A DNA stretch of 64,000 nt from Xiphias gladius (taxonomy: Eukaryota > Chordata > Actinopteri > Istiophoriformes > Xiphiidae), in the NCBI RefSeq assembly GCF_016859285.1, contig NC_053406.1, positions 9,099,026 through 9,163,025 of the forward strand, written 5' to 3'. Below are positions 1 through 47,295 of this stretch, piece by piece. The notes beneath the pieces were generated by a model. That model saw nothing but the letters and a program-made list of their open reading frames with translations, did not search any database and was not told the DNA's origin. A program made the position numbers and the translations under genes. Each line of letters opens with the position of its first letter. Positions within the stretch are counted from its first letter, which is position 1.

Positions 1-365
1 GCGATGGATAAGGGTCTAAACATTAAGGCTGCAATTTAAGATTATTTTTATAATTGATCAAGCTGCTGATTAGTTGCTCAATTAAATTGGTTGGTTGATC
101 TGTTTATAAAATATCAGAAAATAGTGTAAATTGCCTTAAGGATATGTTTAGAAATTGCTTATTTTATGCGACCAGCAGTCCAAAACCCAAAATATTCAGT
201 CTACTGTTATATATGACAAGGAAAAGCAGCAGTTTGAACCAGTAAGTGTTTGGTTTCTTGAGAAACGATTATTATAAAAACACAATTATAAAGATGATTA
301 TTTTGATGATCAAAACAGTTGCTGATTAATTTTCTGTTGATTGGCTAATTGATTAATCAACTACT
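1..365 (-). repeat. Teleost interspersed repeat rich in ATTAATCAA-type motifs, minus-strand copy cut by window edge
   Basis: On the minus strand this segment shares an ordered set of motifs with 43775-44050: ATTGATTAATC-like ends, a TTTTGGACTG(C/T)TG block, and TCACTATTTTCTGA-like text. The pattern resembles a dispersed element common in teleost genomes, known to me by appearance only. The left end is truncated by the window start. Its class is not determined; MITE-like is possible. Confidence 0.45.
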
Positions 366-977
366 AAATATCTGAAATGCCTAAAACTTTTGCACAGTCA
401 TGTATGTCCATCTTATTCATTGTTTTTTGCTTGGCTTTTGCAAATAATTATCCCAGGGTTGTTCAGTTATCAAGTAACAGGTCTTGTTTGTCATTAGCGC
501 AAAGCTTTCACATGTGAGAAGAAAGGGTGGGTGGTTTTTAAAAAGAGGTAACACAGAGCAGAGTGGATGGAGTGCAAGCTGGCCAAAAATTGGCAGGGCC
601 AAAGGGAGGATTATCTAAGTAGCCACTATCTGCAAAGCAGACTAATGTGAGGTCTGCGCACTCATGCCTCAATGTCAGTGCGAAGTTGGGAAATATAAGA
701 AAGGTATTCCTTTGCTCAACTTTTTCTTTACTCAACTTTGGGCTCAGAGTTGAGTGAAGACATCCTTTCTTCAGTGCAAAGGAAAAGAGTACAAGTCAGG
801 GCAGCATAGTTTTTCTCAGTGGCTTGTTGTTCATCTGGGAAGTACGCCTGCCTCCTTGGCTCGAGTGGAGGAGGATGTGCTCCAACCTGTAAAAGGAGTT
901 GAGCTCAGTGAGGAGGACAGAGGTGAGATGGTTCCAAATATGGGCATTGAGTGTGCCAGTCTTTCACCCCCCTGTAT

Positions 978-980
<3 letters not shown>

Positions 981-1009
<29 letters not shown>
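981..1009. repeat. (CA)n microsatellite
   Basis: A run of alternating CA dinucleotides lies in non-coding sequence upstream of vasp exon 2. ORFs reading through it encode only His-Thr repeats and are not genes. Confidence 0.9.
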
Positions 1010-4000
1010 CCGCCCGCCCTACACTGCCTCAGAAGCAGGAAGGAATTCATTTCAACTCTTGAAGTGGTCAACAAAATGAAAGTTCGTCTATTCAACTTTT
1101 CCACAATGGTCAGTAAACGATGCCAGGCAAAGGATGAGTCAGTGTTCAAAGAATGCTGAGGGGTTTTCTTTGCAGAGGAGTTTCAGCTGGAGACGTTTGA
1201 CTCGATTCAGACAAACATATTGAGAAGAAGAGTTTAAGAATAGCTGTGATAGCCTGGGTGCCTTTTTTTTCTGTGCGGCTGACTCATGGAGGCAGAAAGT
1301 AGTAGCCTACAGCAAGTGTGTGTTTTTAGCAACGTGCTAGGACCTGTGTGAGAAGAAACAGGCATGAGGAAAAGGACAAAGAGGGAGGGAGTGAAGTTAG
1401 CAGAAGAATAGGGCAAAGGATGGCTAGCCGAGATCTACTTTTCCAGCCCTCTCCTTAGTCTAAAGGTTTTTCAGTTTTTATTGAACGTTTTTTTTATTTT
1501 ATTTTAAGTGGCAGGATGACTAGAGAGAAACAACTTGCTTTCCAATTTGCTTTTGAAGTAAAAAAAAAAAAAAATTAATTGTATTACATAGAAAACGTAT
1601 TTGTCTCCGTCCCCTGAAAGGCTATTGCTAAGTATTTGGATATTTCAGCAAGGAGAAAACGTTTGTTTTTCTCATATGCAACAACATCCGGTGGAATCCT
1701 CAGAAATAATTGGCATTTGTGTTTAGATTGCTGTACCTTTTTGTGTTCTCCATCCACCTCATATTTGAAGTAAAGAAGCAGCTGTCTCTAAAAACAGGAA
1801 CTGTACTTTGCAAATTGAAAGCTTATCTGGCACCAACTAATGCAGTCAGCGCCAGTCATTGAATATTGACGTGTGTAACAAACTGTTTTCATTAGATGTA
1901 TGTGGTTCAGAGAGGTTGATTTCAGTGTTGTGGGCCCAGCCAAACGTCACTAACAGCCATATACATGGCCCAAGGGTGGTTTGAGGACAGTGTACTGTCA
2001 GATGACCAGGCCCAGCGTCAACAGGCTATTGTGTGGGCTCCCCATGTCCGAGTCAGCATCAGAGGTCAAGTACTTTACCACCATCATGACCTCAGTTCAG
2101 TGTTAGTAATGAGGAAGCAGTATACTAACAAGCTTTTTAAAATGTCCTTTTCCTTCTTTATTCTGCAAAGCTGCAGAAGTAAGAAGCTTCCATAAAACCC
2201 TTATTACAAAGGATAATTCAGTCTCTTGCAATTAAGAAATGACTAAAGAGAAAAAGTTCTGATTCCACACTTGATTAACTGTGCAGCTGGGGTTTCAGGG
2301 CATTGTATACAGAGGTGCATTCACATATTGGCACATGCTGAGTTTTCCCATGTTGCCTCTTTTCAACTGCAGTAACACTTCCTTTTCTCACTCCTGTCTG
2401 CAGTTGTGTGTCTCTCTGAAACATGACTTCCCCAGCTCTCTCAAGTCAACCACTCAGGTGCTGTGGTGGAAAGAGAGAGTTTCACTTCTGACTTATGAAT
2501 GAGTTCTCACAATGAATGTATCCACCTTAATGTCACAGTAATCTTATGAGCCCTTGTGTTCATTTTCTTAGATCAAGAGAGAGATGAAAAAACGTGCTGA
2601 TAGGCTGGAAAAAAAAAATCACTTTTTTTACTCTGCAGTAAATAATTTCAGTTGACTATAACATTCAAAAAGAGAGAGGAATTCACCTGTAAATTACTAT
2701 TGGAAAAACATGTATAAAACATTTTTATTATCCACATGATGTAGGGGTATTTAAATTGATGCCTTTTTTTCCCTAATATCAATATTTATCATGTGTCACT
2801 ATTATCTGTGAAATGTGGTCTCTATTTTCATCAGGCTGTAAAGGAGACAGGGGAAGTGGTTTAGTTACACACAGGGTTTATTAAATGACTTATTGTCATT
2901 CCCTGTCTGGTTCTAATGCCACGTTCTTGCAGCAGGGAAGGAAGAAAATAAGTAGTGAATCACTCTTTACTCATTTAGGGTGCAGCACGGCCATCTAAGG
3001 TTTACTAATCAGAATGGGACACCTGTTCCACATCTTATGTTTCGTTTTTGGGTGGGAGTCCCGTGTGAATCAATTCTCAAAGCTGTGAAGAAACATTCTC
3101 GTACTGATGTCATGTAAATCTGCATGGCTATTATTGTTTTGTATTGCAGTAGCTTGCCAGATGTTTTGCATGAGTTACTCCTGCGGGTTTCAGTTCTATT
3201 TGCTGCTTGTTTACCACACAGAAGGACATTTATTCCAGAAGGCCAGAAAAAATCAAAAAGCCTGAACATCATTAAAAAATAATTGTCGTCTGTAGTTGTG
3301 AGGGCAAAAAAAAGTCTTTTCATAAAGTGGTATTAGGAACTCCGGGAGGAGAAAGAAGCCTGACGAATACGGAGGGACAATGAGCCAGAGACAAATGATA
3401 TTACTCTACTTAGTGTAACTTCAGTCAGTCTTGTCTCAGCCCCAGGACTGATGTCTGTATTTCATGTGTGTCATTGTGTTTAGTAAAACTATCTCATGAT
3501 GCACAGTGGAATTGTGGAAATCTGTTTTCCACATTGTGGAAAATGTGGAATTTATCTGTGCTCAGTTATTCTTAAGCTGTAAGTAAGGCCTGCTTATCCC
3601 CGCAACCATATATACTGCAGTATTATGTGAGAGAGAGATCTATGCATGGATGCCACCAAGAGGCATCTCCCTACAGATCTTATACTTGGTTAAATTGTTT
3701 GATTCGGACATAAAGGCAAAGGAAGCAGAGAAGAGTGGCAGATGAGTGTGGTGGGAGGGTCAGGTAAGAGGAGGAGGAGGAGGAAGAGGAGTGAAGAGAG
3801 AGAGCCACAGGGCCTGACTGTACTTGCCAGCACATTTGGGGAAAAGCTCTGAGAGCACAACCTTATACAGACATTTCCAAGAGAACATGTGCCCCAGCCG
3901 TGCATTGCGGTTTCCTGTTAACCCCTCACTGACCAAAGAACCACAGAGGGATGAAGAACTCACTCTGGCTGTAATAATGTCAAGTGAGGACAGACCGGAT

Positions 4001-6328
4001 TCAGTTTTCAAGCGTGTTTCAAAGTATACGTGCAGTTTGCAAATCATCCTGGTGGTCACTTACACATGCTGAAGTGTTGTAGTCCTTTGCCTGAGGTATT
4101 TTAAAGGTTGGTGAATCAAATCCCTCCCAGAGCATCAGCCAGTGACCTATTTGTGCTTAAGAGAAAACCTCTTAAGTCAACCGGTCACTTAGTTTAGCTT
4201 AGCTCCACAGCCGGTGTCCATGGCCTCACTAGTGGACTGGTGGTCTTCGTCTGAAGGAGGACAGGAATAGATGGTTTATGACCACGCCTGCTGTCGTTTA
4301 TTCCAGTACTAAAACACAGTGCAGTGAAACCCAGCCATGAGTCTTCTGCAGCCTTTTATACCTCGAGGGCTCGGGTCAACACATGGACACACGTGTTGGC
4401 AGGTTGACAGGTGTGCAGGTGTGTGCAAGTCTTTATGCGTGTGTGCCACACGCTTTTAGAGTTTCAGTGTTCGTAGTTCCATCAATAATGCATCTGCTCA
4501 CTTTCAGTCTCACTCAGGAGCCCTTGCTTTCTCTAACATTAAATATGCATCCATTTCCCAGTCCTGGGTCTTTGTCCCCTCCCAGTTCCCACAAGCCCTA
4601 TCTGCCCCACACATCAACAGCATGCTCGATGCAGATGAGATCAGAGAATGCCGTAGTACTGTATTTGATGAAGAAGGCATCCACTCAAGGGGGGTTTTCA
4701 CCGGTTTGAAGTGACTAATGGACAGACCTGCCGAAGGATTAAAGGCCACCATGAATGCTTTGACATTTTTCAGTATGCCTTTTCTCCCTTGTAAAAATCC
4801 TTTCTTAATATGCTGTTACCAAAATGTTACTTATGTGTAGCCTTTGTTCCCTTTCATCTCAGCTCAAATACTAAAGCCAAATATTCAAGATACTGCCCTA
4901 ACAATCCATAGGGATATGTACGTCCACAGAGACTTTGAGAGATCCCGTCAAACTGAGAATTAAAAATCATAATTTTGAAGATTTGGCAGATTTTCTACAG
5001 GACTTAAAGACTGGACAACGATAGCAATAATGAGTGGACGACAAATTCTCTTGAGGAAAAAGTGTCATACAGGATGGTCAATAATGTACAAAAGTATCTG
5101 ATCAAATGGAGCAGATATATTTCAGCTATGGATATACAGGCATGATAAATTGATGTTGGGGTACATGTGTTTATTGTTTTGCTTTGTTTGTTTTGAAGAT
5201 TTATATTATTTTTTGTATTGATCAATTGAACTTTTTTTTTAAAATTGATCCTGTTGCTATATTAGTATTATAGCTCAAACAATATAGGATTTTTGAGATC
5301 TGTACAGATATTGATATTTGTGAGTCACAAACATCCTGTAACAACATATCGACCAAAATGCATAACGTACAGAAACATTTTTAGTTTAGGCACTTTTAAC
5401 CTGTCCAAACATTGTCTAAGATTAGATCCCGTCTCATTGCAGGACTCTGATGGGTGACGATGGGTTTTCTGCCTGAAAGTATTTCTCCTGAAAGTTCAGA
5501 TACACAACTTACTTGAACGTATTATTTAAAAAAGTATATATAAGAAATATATATAAGTAAAGTGCAAGACACCTGTGATAATCTCCTTAGCTACAGGTTG
5601 CCATAAAGCATGGAGGAGAGAGATGACATTCACTGTGGGCACAATTATAATAAGACGTGTGCCCAATGACGCAATCACAAGAAGGTGTTTAGAAGTTTAG
5701 ATAACACATTTCTTTCTTAGCTTTGGGTTTGGTGTCAGTCAATCTGATGTGTTACGAAATTGTAAACCACTCCTATCTGTTACATACACAGGTTACAGTT
5801 CATGCTAAAAGTCCTAAATCCTAAACACTTAGTCATTCACCAAATCATACCTTTTTCCTTATTATTCTCTCCTTTCTTTCATTTAGCCTTCCTGTCAGTA
5901 TTGAAGTGAAAATATAACTTCCAGTTAACATGCACTCAATTAAAATGTTATCAACTTGAAAGAAAATACGCGACCTTTGTGTGTGTGTGTGAGAGCGAGA
6001 GAGTGTGAGAGTGCGCACATCGATTTGTTCAGGCTGAAGCAGTCCTTATTAGGCAGTGCTGGCAGCAGGAAGTAGGTTGTGGCTTTGGTGCTGTGTCACA
6101 GGAAGTAGCAGATTGTATCATGGGCAGGACAGATGGAGGGAGAGGTGGAAGAGATGGATTAGGGGACTATAGGGAGAGCACGGCGAGGGGGGGGGGCAAA
6201 TAAGGAGAGGAGGGGGAGGAATGGCTAAAAAATAGGAATTGACAGTCAGCCACCTTTGTTTCTCTGTGTCTGTGTCCTCTTCTACCCTCTGTACTCACAG
6301 CAGGGTTTTTATTAGGCACTTGTTTTTT

Positions 6329-6350
6329 TTTTTTTTTTTTTTTTTTTTTT
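6329..6350. repeat. Poly(T) homopolymer tract
   Basis: An uninterrupted T run of about 22 bases lies in the probable vasp intron 1. It could be the remnant of a retroposed poly(A) tail in minus orientation, but I see no matching element body. Confidence 0.8.
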
Positions 6351-6697
6351 CTTTCCTGTATTTTTTTCTTTTGTAGTAGGTTGGACCGCCTGCACACGTG
6401 GATGTGAAAACGATCTTTTCATATTTTAAGGCCGATCAGTGCAGTAATAAATCATAAACAAATGTTAACATTTTTTACAACCTCTAATTTTAAAGCATTT
6501 CCTGGCAACCCAGGCTATGCAATATATAGCAGAAGCAAGTTGGATGGATAGAAAGATAGATAGATGAATGATATGACTGATATTGAGTTAAATGCCACCA
6601 GGTTACTTTGCTCTTGTTGAAATTTGTATATACCAGAATCTTGCAAACATTTTATGTGTTAGGTATTTGTGTGGGCACCTTTTGTTGTGGTATAAAG

Positions 6698-6809
<112 letters not shown>

Positions 6810-8359
6810 TCTTTTCTACAAGGAAGATTTTTTTTATCTTAAGATCTCAGTGTCTGAAATGCAAACATGCACACACTGCAGGCTCTAGCTCTGCTAAACA
6901 AATTTGCATGTGTGCAGGCATTCCTGAATGTGTTGTACCTCGTGTGTATTCTGCCTGCATGGAGCTATAAATAAATATTTTGTCACTGATCTCTAAGCAC
7001 ATGTGGCTGTTTTTTCTTACAAAGTATGTGGAGATGGAGGTTGATGTAGAGCAGGTGGAAGATTCCAGAGCTTCGCCTCTTTGGCGGAGTTTGGCACAAC
7101 TTCCTGTCTTTGTCAGCCTCCATTGTTGTCTGGCCGTCCATCTTGTTTGGGATCAAACTAATCTTTTTCTCCTCTCAAATCAACACTTGATTGCTTTCTT
7201 TCTCTTGGTCTTTAACTTCCAACCTCTTGTATATGTGTCAAAACATGTTTTTTGTTGTTTTTTTTGTTTTTGTTTGTTTTTTAGTTACTACGATGATATA
7301 TCCAGAAAGTTTGGTGTATTTCGCTATGACTGAGAACTCCATCAGCAACACTCAGCATATATTCTTTGATCTGTTATAATACTGTATGTTAGCATCCTGC
7401 ATTGTGGAAATGTGGGTTAGACGAGATGAGGCCAGGCTAGTCTGGAAGGACTGCCTCTGATCTCTAAAATGGTTTGTTTATAATGGAGCATTTTTGATCT
7501 ATTTGTCCATGTGATGTCTCCAGTTCCTCCTCAACTCCCCTTGTGTTTGCTTCTTCCGTTCCAGCTGCAGTTCACACTACATGCCATAATTCGATAGCAT
7601 TTCAAACTGGTAAAATAATAATATTAAGTTGTGACCTTTTTTCCATATTAAACATTTTAAAAGGCAGGTCTCGCATTACATTTAGACTGTAATATGATAT
7701 GTCATTTTTCATTAAATGGAGCATAAATTGATTGCAAAATAGTTGAATTTATATGTGTACATAAGTGTCAAATTGTTGGATTCCGCAAAAATGAAGTTGA
7801 AGAACATCACTTGACATTATTTGTCACACTTATATGGCAAAATGGATAAGAAATGAATCTTTGTCAGCATCTCTTAGATACTGTATATCCATGAAGATCT
7901 AATAATCTCTACTGATTCTCAGGGCTGTCGTCAGAAAAAATACACCAAATGTCTGTGGTAACGGCCACAAAGATTGCCTAATTATACATTTGTTAGCTGA
8001 GTGTGCAGTTACTCCCACAAACCTTTGCGGTGTAATTTTTGTGGCTGTACTTTCAAATGCAGTTGCCAGTAGTCTCTGCTCCGAAATGCACGCTTTACAC
8101 AAAAGCTTTCTCCTCTTCATGGCTACAAGGAGGAGATGTGTTGGGTTGTGCAGGCTTGGACAAGCACAGGAAATGATGCAACTCTTAAAGCCTCTATAGA
8201 TATAATGAGATTTGTTCATACTGTTTTTGGCAAAAAATGTGAAGCTTGGTTGCCAGTACCCTTTTGAAAGGATACCAAATCAAATTTCACTTTCACTAAT
8301 TGCATCCTGAGCAAGATCCTCTTACTCTCAAGACTCACCCCCACTGTCCTGCATATTAA

Positions 8360-16962
<8,603 letters not shown>

Positions 16963-18120
16963 TTCTGTTGAGTGTCAGATGTAACGGAGGGATGTGATAG
17001 ATGGAGGTGGTTGAGGCCTTTTGGGACTCTTCCTCCACTGTGCCCTCCAATGTAGCCCAGGGATTTCTCTCTTTCACCTACACATTTTCTCTTTTCTCTC
17101 TCTCTCTCTCTTACACAAACACATGTGAGCATACTTGCTTATGTGTACAACATGCATATTCACTTCATGTATATGGTAACCCAGGGAACCTCGTCACGTC
17201 GCCATCCGGCACTTTTGATGATCACTCACTAATATTGCAGCGGTGATCCCATCTATCCCATCTCTCCCCTGTTCATTCATCCCGTCCCCTCGTGTCCTCT
17301 ATGTGCTCTACTCATCTGAACCAATTCAGAGCACATAGCTACAACCACAGTTGCTCTTCCAGTTCGTCGTCATGTACACTCATCATAACCCTCTTTTCTG
17401 CAGAAATCCTGCACCTTGTCTTCTCCCTTTTGCTATCAGACACACCATTTACTGATAGAGCAGTCTTCAGTATTCAGGGACAATGTATTAAGTCACATTT
17501 TTACTGTAATAGCAAGATGCTGGCATGCTGGGATCCCTTTTTCTCTCGTTCTCAGTGGACAAATTATTGTTCAACCTCAAACACTGCTACAGATAGTTCA
17601 GCTCAGACATCCCGTAGCAGTTCACTGCCTCTGATGGTAGTTGGAGGTGGAGTAAACAACAATAATGGAGGATGGATCAGGGGCTCCCACCTCCCTGACT
17701 ACTGCAGTGTCACTCCATCAAATGGACTTTGAGCTCCCAGCAATGGCTAAGAACTAAAACAGCACAACACAAGCCTTCACTGCTGCAAGACAGAAAAGTT
17801 AGAGGAAGAGGAGACAAGCAGAGGGAATTTGATGGACAACCTGATTGCTGTGAAAGAGGAGTGCGTTGTAGTTTTATGATGTGTGAGAAATTTATTCTCT
17901 TTGCATTGCACTTGTTCCAGAGGAAGTGTGTCTGCGTGCCACACTGCCTTGACAGACTATTCCCTCTCACTCAAAATGAGATATTTGTTGGCCAGTGCAG
18001 TGGTCCTACACTGTGCTTCCGCTAGTCATTTTCTTCCATTCTAGCAATGTTTTCTAACATGAAAAATGGCCATGATGAGGTCAATTAATTTGGCCACGAC
18101 CAACTGCCTTGAGGATAAAT

Positions 18121-18127
18121 ATATAGA

Positions 18128-18158
<31 letters not shown>

Positions 18159-18159
18159 G
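18121..18159. repeat. (TA)n-rich simple repeat in the vasp 3' UTR
   Basis: Alternating AT/TA dinucleotides with short interruptions, within the inferred 3' UTR. Confidence 0.8.
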
Positions 18160-18936
18160 AGGAAAAATATATTTGTTTTGAGGGGAAAATGTTAGCAAAA
18201 ATGAAATGGTGTTTCTATTTTAATTGAAGTGACTGGTGAATGGGGATTTTGTTTTCCTTTTTTTTTTTTTTTTTTTTTCAATGATTGTTTTCTTATGAAA
18301 TGTTATTTTGGGTTTACTGTTTCTTTTTCTAATAGAGTCTAGGCTTTTTACACTGAAATGTTAAGAAAACAGCTTAGAGACACTGGATTAGAAATGCCTT
18401 TATAGTCGAATACAGCTGCTTCTTGAAATGCATTACTTTGTCTTGAGTCATCTTTTGCGTCCTGTTGTAAGATTTATTTGAATTCAGAATTTTGAATGAA
18501 ATTGTATCAACTATTTTATGTATCATACAAACTTCCTTACACCAAAATCCAAACTCATCTTTTGGGCAGAGAAATTTGAGTTTGAGCTTATCTAAGAAAT
18601 ACAGTTAAATAGAGAAAAAAAAAAGACAAATGTTTAACTTCAGAGATCTTTGCCAGATTAAATGGAAAATTTAGGCTGATGTGGCTGACTGAATTCTAGC
18701 TAAATCTTTACCATCAAGTTAAATTGGACATTTTAATCGTATGGTTTTACTAAATTTGACCGTTTTCTTGTGTGTATTTTCCAAACTAACATTTGTTCTC
18801 TGAAGGGTTAATAATTGGACTAAAGCATTTAAAAATATGCGAAATCACGTATATGGTCGGAGTGTGAGTTGATTTTACGCAAACCAGACAGTCTGTAAAG
18901 AGCGGAAACGCAGACTAATTGTATTATTTTGATTCA

Positions 18937-18942
18937 AATAAA
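18937..18942 (+). promoter_or_regulatory. vasp: Poly(A) signal AATAAA of vasp
   Basis: Canonical hexamer about 2 kb after the vasp stop and about 430 bp before the cltc start codon. It is the last good signal before the cltc promoter. Upstream alternative sites are possible. Confidence 0.65.
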
Positions 18943-18960
18943 AAAAAAACAAAGTTGAAA

Positions 18961-19367
18961 TTGCTCATACCCATCTTACACAGGGAAAGAGCAGCGTCCT
19001 TTCAGAGTTCCCTGGACGTTTCCGGTCTAGGAAGGCTCTGAGCCGTTTCCGCCGCCATTGCGGATTTTGACAGAAGATCAGCCGTAGCCACTGCTATCAA
19101 TCGATGCAGTGCAGAAAGCATACACAGAAGGGGGGACGTATTTTACATCCGCACTGATTCCAGCTTTCGGAAACACGATTAACAACACTGCATGTTACCT
19201 TCTTTTTTTTTTTTTCTTTCTTTTTTTAAATCGCGTTTTTCGTTTTCACTGACTGGCTCCGACCTACACGTACAGTGAGGAGGTCGTAGCTAGCGCGGTG
19301 CTACTGCCTAGCCAGCAAGCTATACGGCTACATTTTCAGGACTCCGGAGAAGCTCGAGGAAACCGCC
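18961..19367 (+). promoter_or_regulatory. cltc: cltc promoter and 5' UTR region
   Basis: The sequence between the vasp poly(A) signal and the cltc ATG becomes GC-richer. It includes GCCGCCATTGCGG near 19050, which resembles a YY1 site as found in housekeeping promoters. No TATA box is obvious. The start codon sits in AACCGCCATGG, a strong Kozak context. The transcription start cannot be fixed from sequence alone. Confidence 0.6.
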
Positions 19368-45437
<26,070 letters not shown>

Positions 45438-46118
45438 ACACCCAACACCACCGCCACTACTTGACCCAACACCCTCCTTCCATCTCTCCATCTCTCTTTG
45501 TGTTCCTCACCAGCTTCCCATGGTCTTCTACTCACAACAGGGGCCACAAGCAAGCAACAGCCCACTCTCGTTTTGAGTACTATTTTTTTATTATGTTGTC
45601 CTGTTACAAGAGAAATTATTTAACTGCATTGAAGGACTTTTGTTTGTATTGTTTGAAAAGAAATTGGACCACGTTTCTTTGTTTTTCACATTCCATATTT
45701 ATGACTACTTATTTAGAATTTCTTTTGTGTTTATGTTAATGTCATGTTTCTTTTATTGGTTTATGGTTTGTTGCAGAAGTGGACTTGCTAAAGCTCAGCA
45801 ATGAACCTTTGAAGTAGGTGGAGGAGCATTGGATTTTGCACTCGTGAAGAAATTAATGTAGAGAAGCTCTTACTTTTGATGTACTGAACATGTGAACAGC
45901 CTACATTGTCTCGTTTGTCTGTATAATGCATTTCTTCATGTATATTCTGAGGGAAAAAAAAGGTTACATATAATATTTGAACATATATTGCCATTTAAAT
46001 GGCTATAGCTAGCAACACTAAGTAATAGTATATTCTGCACAGGCGTGTAGCTTTATGGAGTTTTAAATGCATACAGACGTATGTTACTGTGTGAATGGGG
46101 TTGTGTGAGAGACAGAGT

Positions 46119-46121
<3 letters not shown>

Positions 46122-46158
<37 letters not shown>

Positions 46159-46170
46159 GTGAGTGAGTGT
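46122..46170 (+). repeat. (GA)n simple repeat in the cltc 3' UTR
   Basis: GA repeats grade into GAGT tetramers. The purine run lies on the transcribed sense strand and would be present in the mRNA. Confidence 0.85.
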
Positions 46171-46902
46171 GACCTGATGGTCTAAATAAGAATTTTAACC
46201 CCTTCTCAGCCTGTACTGGGCTATCCAATCCACCCTCTTAGATGTTAGCTCATTGGCTCCATGTATTTAGGTGACCTCTTGTGCCGTGTACAGTGCTTGT
46301 GTGAGACTGTATCTGTGTATGTGCAAGGACGGGACCACGGCCACCAAACCCCAGGGCCCTTAACCCTTAACCGTACCGTGTGTGTGTGTGTGTGTGTGTA
46401 TTTACTCTGAACCCTCCTTGTGCTGAGGTCCGTGTATGCCAGGTGTTGTGGTGTTTCCCTTTGGTCACCATTACTTTTTTATTTTTATTTTATTTTTATT
46501 TTTTTGGCCTGTACAGATATGAACATGACGAATTGAAAACCTTTAGATGGAGACCCCACCCATCTGTCCTCCATCCACTCCCCTGTCCTGTTTCCTCCTG
46601 CGTTAATGCTTAAGTGGAAAGAACAAACCCGGAGGCAGAAGACGACAGGCTGGTGGAACCTTTTGTGTCCTAATGACAGCTCGATTAGATCCATGAACAC
46701 TCCTGTAGGTTGTGTGTTTAGATGGTTATGATGAAGAAATTAGGTCTCAGTAAATCCAGTTCTTTGTTAAGAATGGTCTGAAATCAGAGCCTGTATTTAC
46801 CTTGATGTACTTAACTTCCTTACATGCTTTAAGCTGTGTGTGTAAAGTGTCATCTTAACCCTAACATAAGTTGAATTCCTTTCTGTTGACATGCATATTA
46901 AT

Positions 46903-46908
46903 AATAAA
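46903..46908 (+). promoter_or_regulatory. cltc: Proximal poly(A) signal AATAAA of cltc
   Basis: Canonical hexamer about 1.47 kb after the stop codon. Confidence 0.6.
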
Positions 46909-46968
46909 GGGGATCTGTCATTGATACGTGGAAGAATATGACTTAACTGAAAGGGAAATACTAGCCTA

Positions 46969-46974
46969 AATAAA
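46969..46974 (+). promoter_or_regulatory. cltc: Distal poly(A) signal AATAAA of cltc
   Basis: A second canonical hexamer 66 bp after the first, with cleavage expected near 46990. It is the last plus-strand signal before the convergent cfap45 3' end. Confidence 0.6.
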
Positions 46975-47043
46975 AACTAAAAATTGTACCCAGTCTCCCA
47001 TGGAGTGAATTTGTGATGTACTGGAAATGTTTCAAAAAGTCAC

Positions 47044-47049
47044 TTTATT
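47044..47049 (-). promoter_or_regulatory. cfap45: Poly(A) signal of cfap45 (AATAAA on the minus strand)
   Basis: TTTATT on the plus strand lies about 250 bp past the cfap45 stop. Cleavage would fall near 47025, leaving only some tens of bases to the cltc poly(A) site. Confidence 0.6.
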
Positions 47050-47295
47050 TGTTTTGGAATACGGTGCTTCCGCACACAGAGCCATAGCATAAACTACTAA
47101 AACGTGCATTCTAATGATCAAAAGCTTATTAAACAATAATGAAAGTGCAACAGAAACCTCTATCAGTACATTCTTGTATACGTTTAGGTTACATCAGTAT
47201 TTGAAATGTTTTCTTTCCTCTTAAAGAGACCCTGTAAAACGTGATAGACGTACCAGATGAGGGCCTCACACCATTTAAATCTGGCTGTGAATGAA

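Larger units (their letters stand above)
16963..18960 (+). other. vasp: vasp 3' untranslated region
   Basis: The vasp stop codon TAG is at 16960-16962. The following 2 kb have no splice acceptor with a credible coding exon and end at an AATAAA (18937-18942) followed by A-rich sequence. A 146-codon ORF at 17292-17732 lies inside and looks like chance. A (TA)n stretch is at 18121-18159 and a poly-T at about 18260-18278. The exact cleavage site is inferred. Confidence 0.75.
45438..46992 (+). other. cltc: cltc 3' untranslated region
   Basis: About 1.55 kb follow the cltc stop, with no further acceptor or coding exon. The UTR contains a (GA)n stretch (46122-46170), a short (TG)n (46379-46399) and two poly(A) signals near its end. 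The cleavage site is inferred from the distal signal. Confidence 0.75.

Noticed and set aside
17292..17732. 146-codon ORF in the vasp 3' UTR
   Set aside because: No homology, a Ser/His-rich chance composition, no acceptor in phase, and it sits between the vasp stop and its poly(A) signal.
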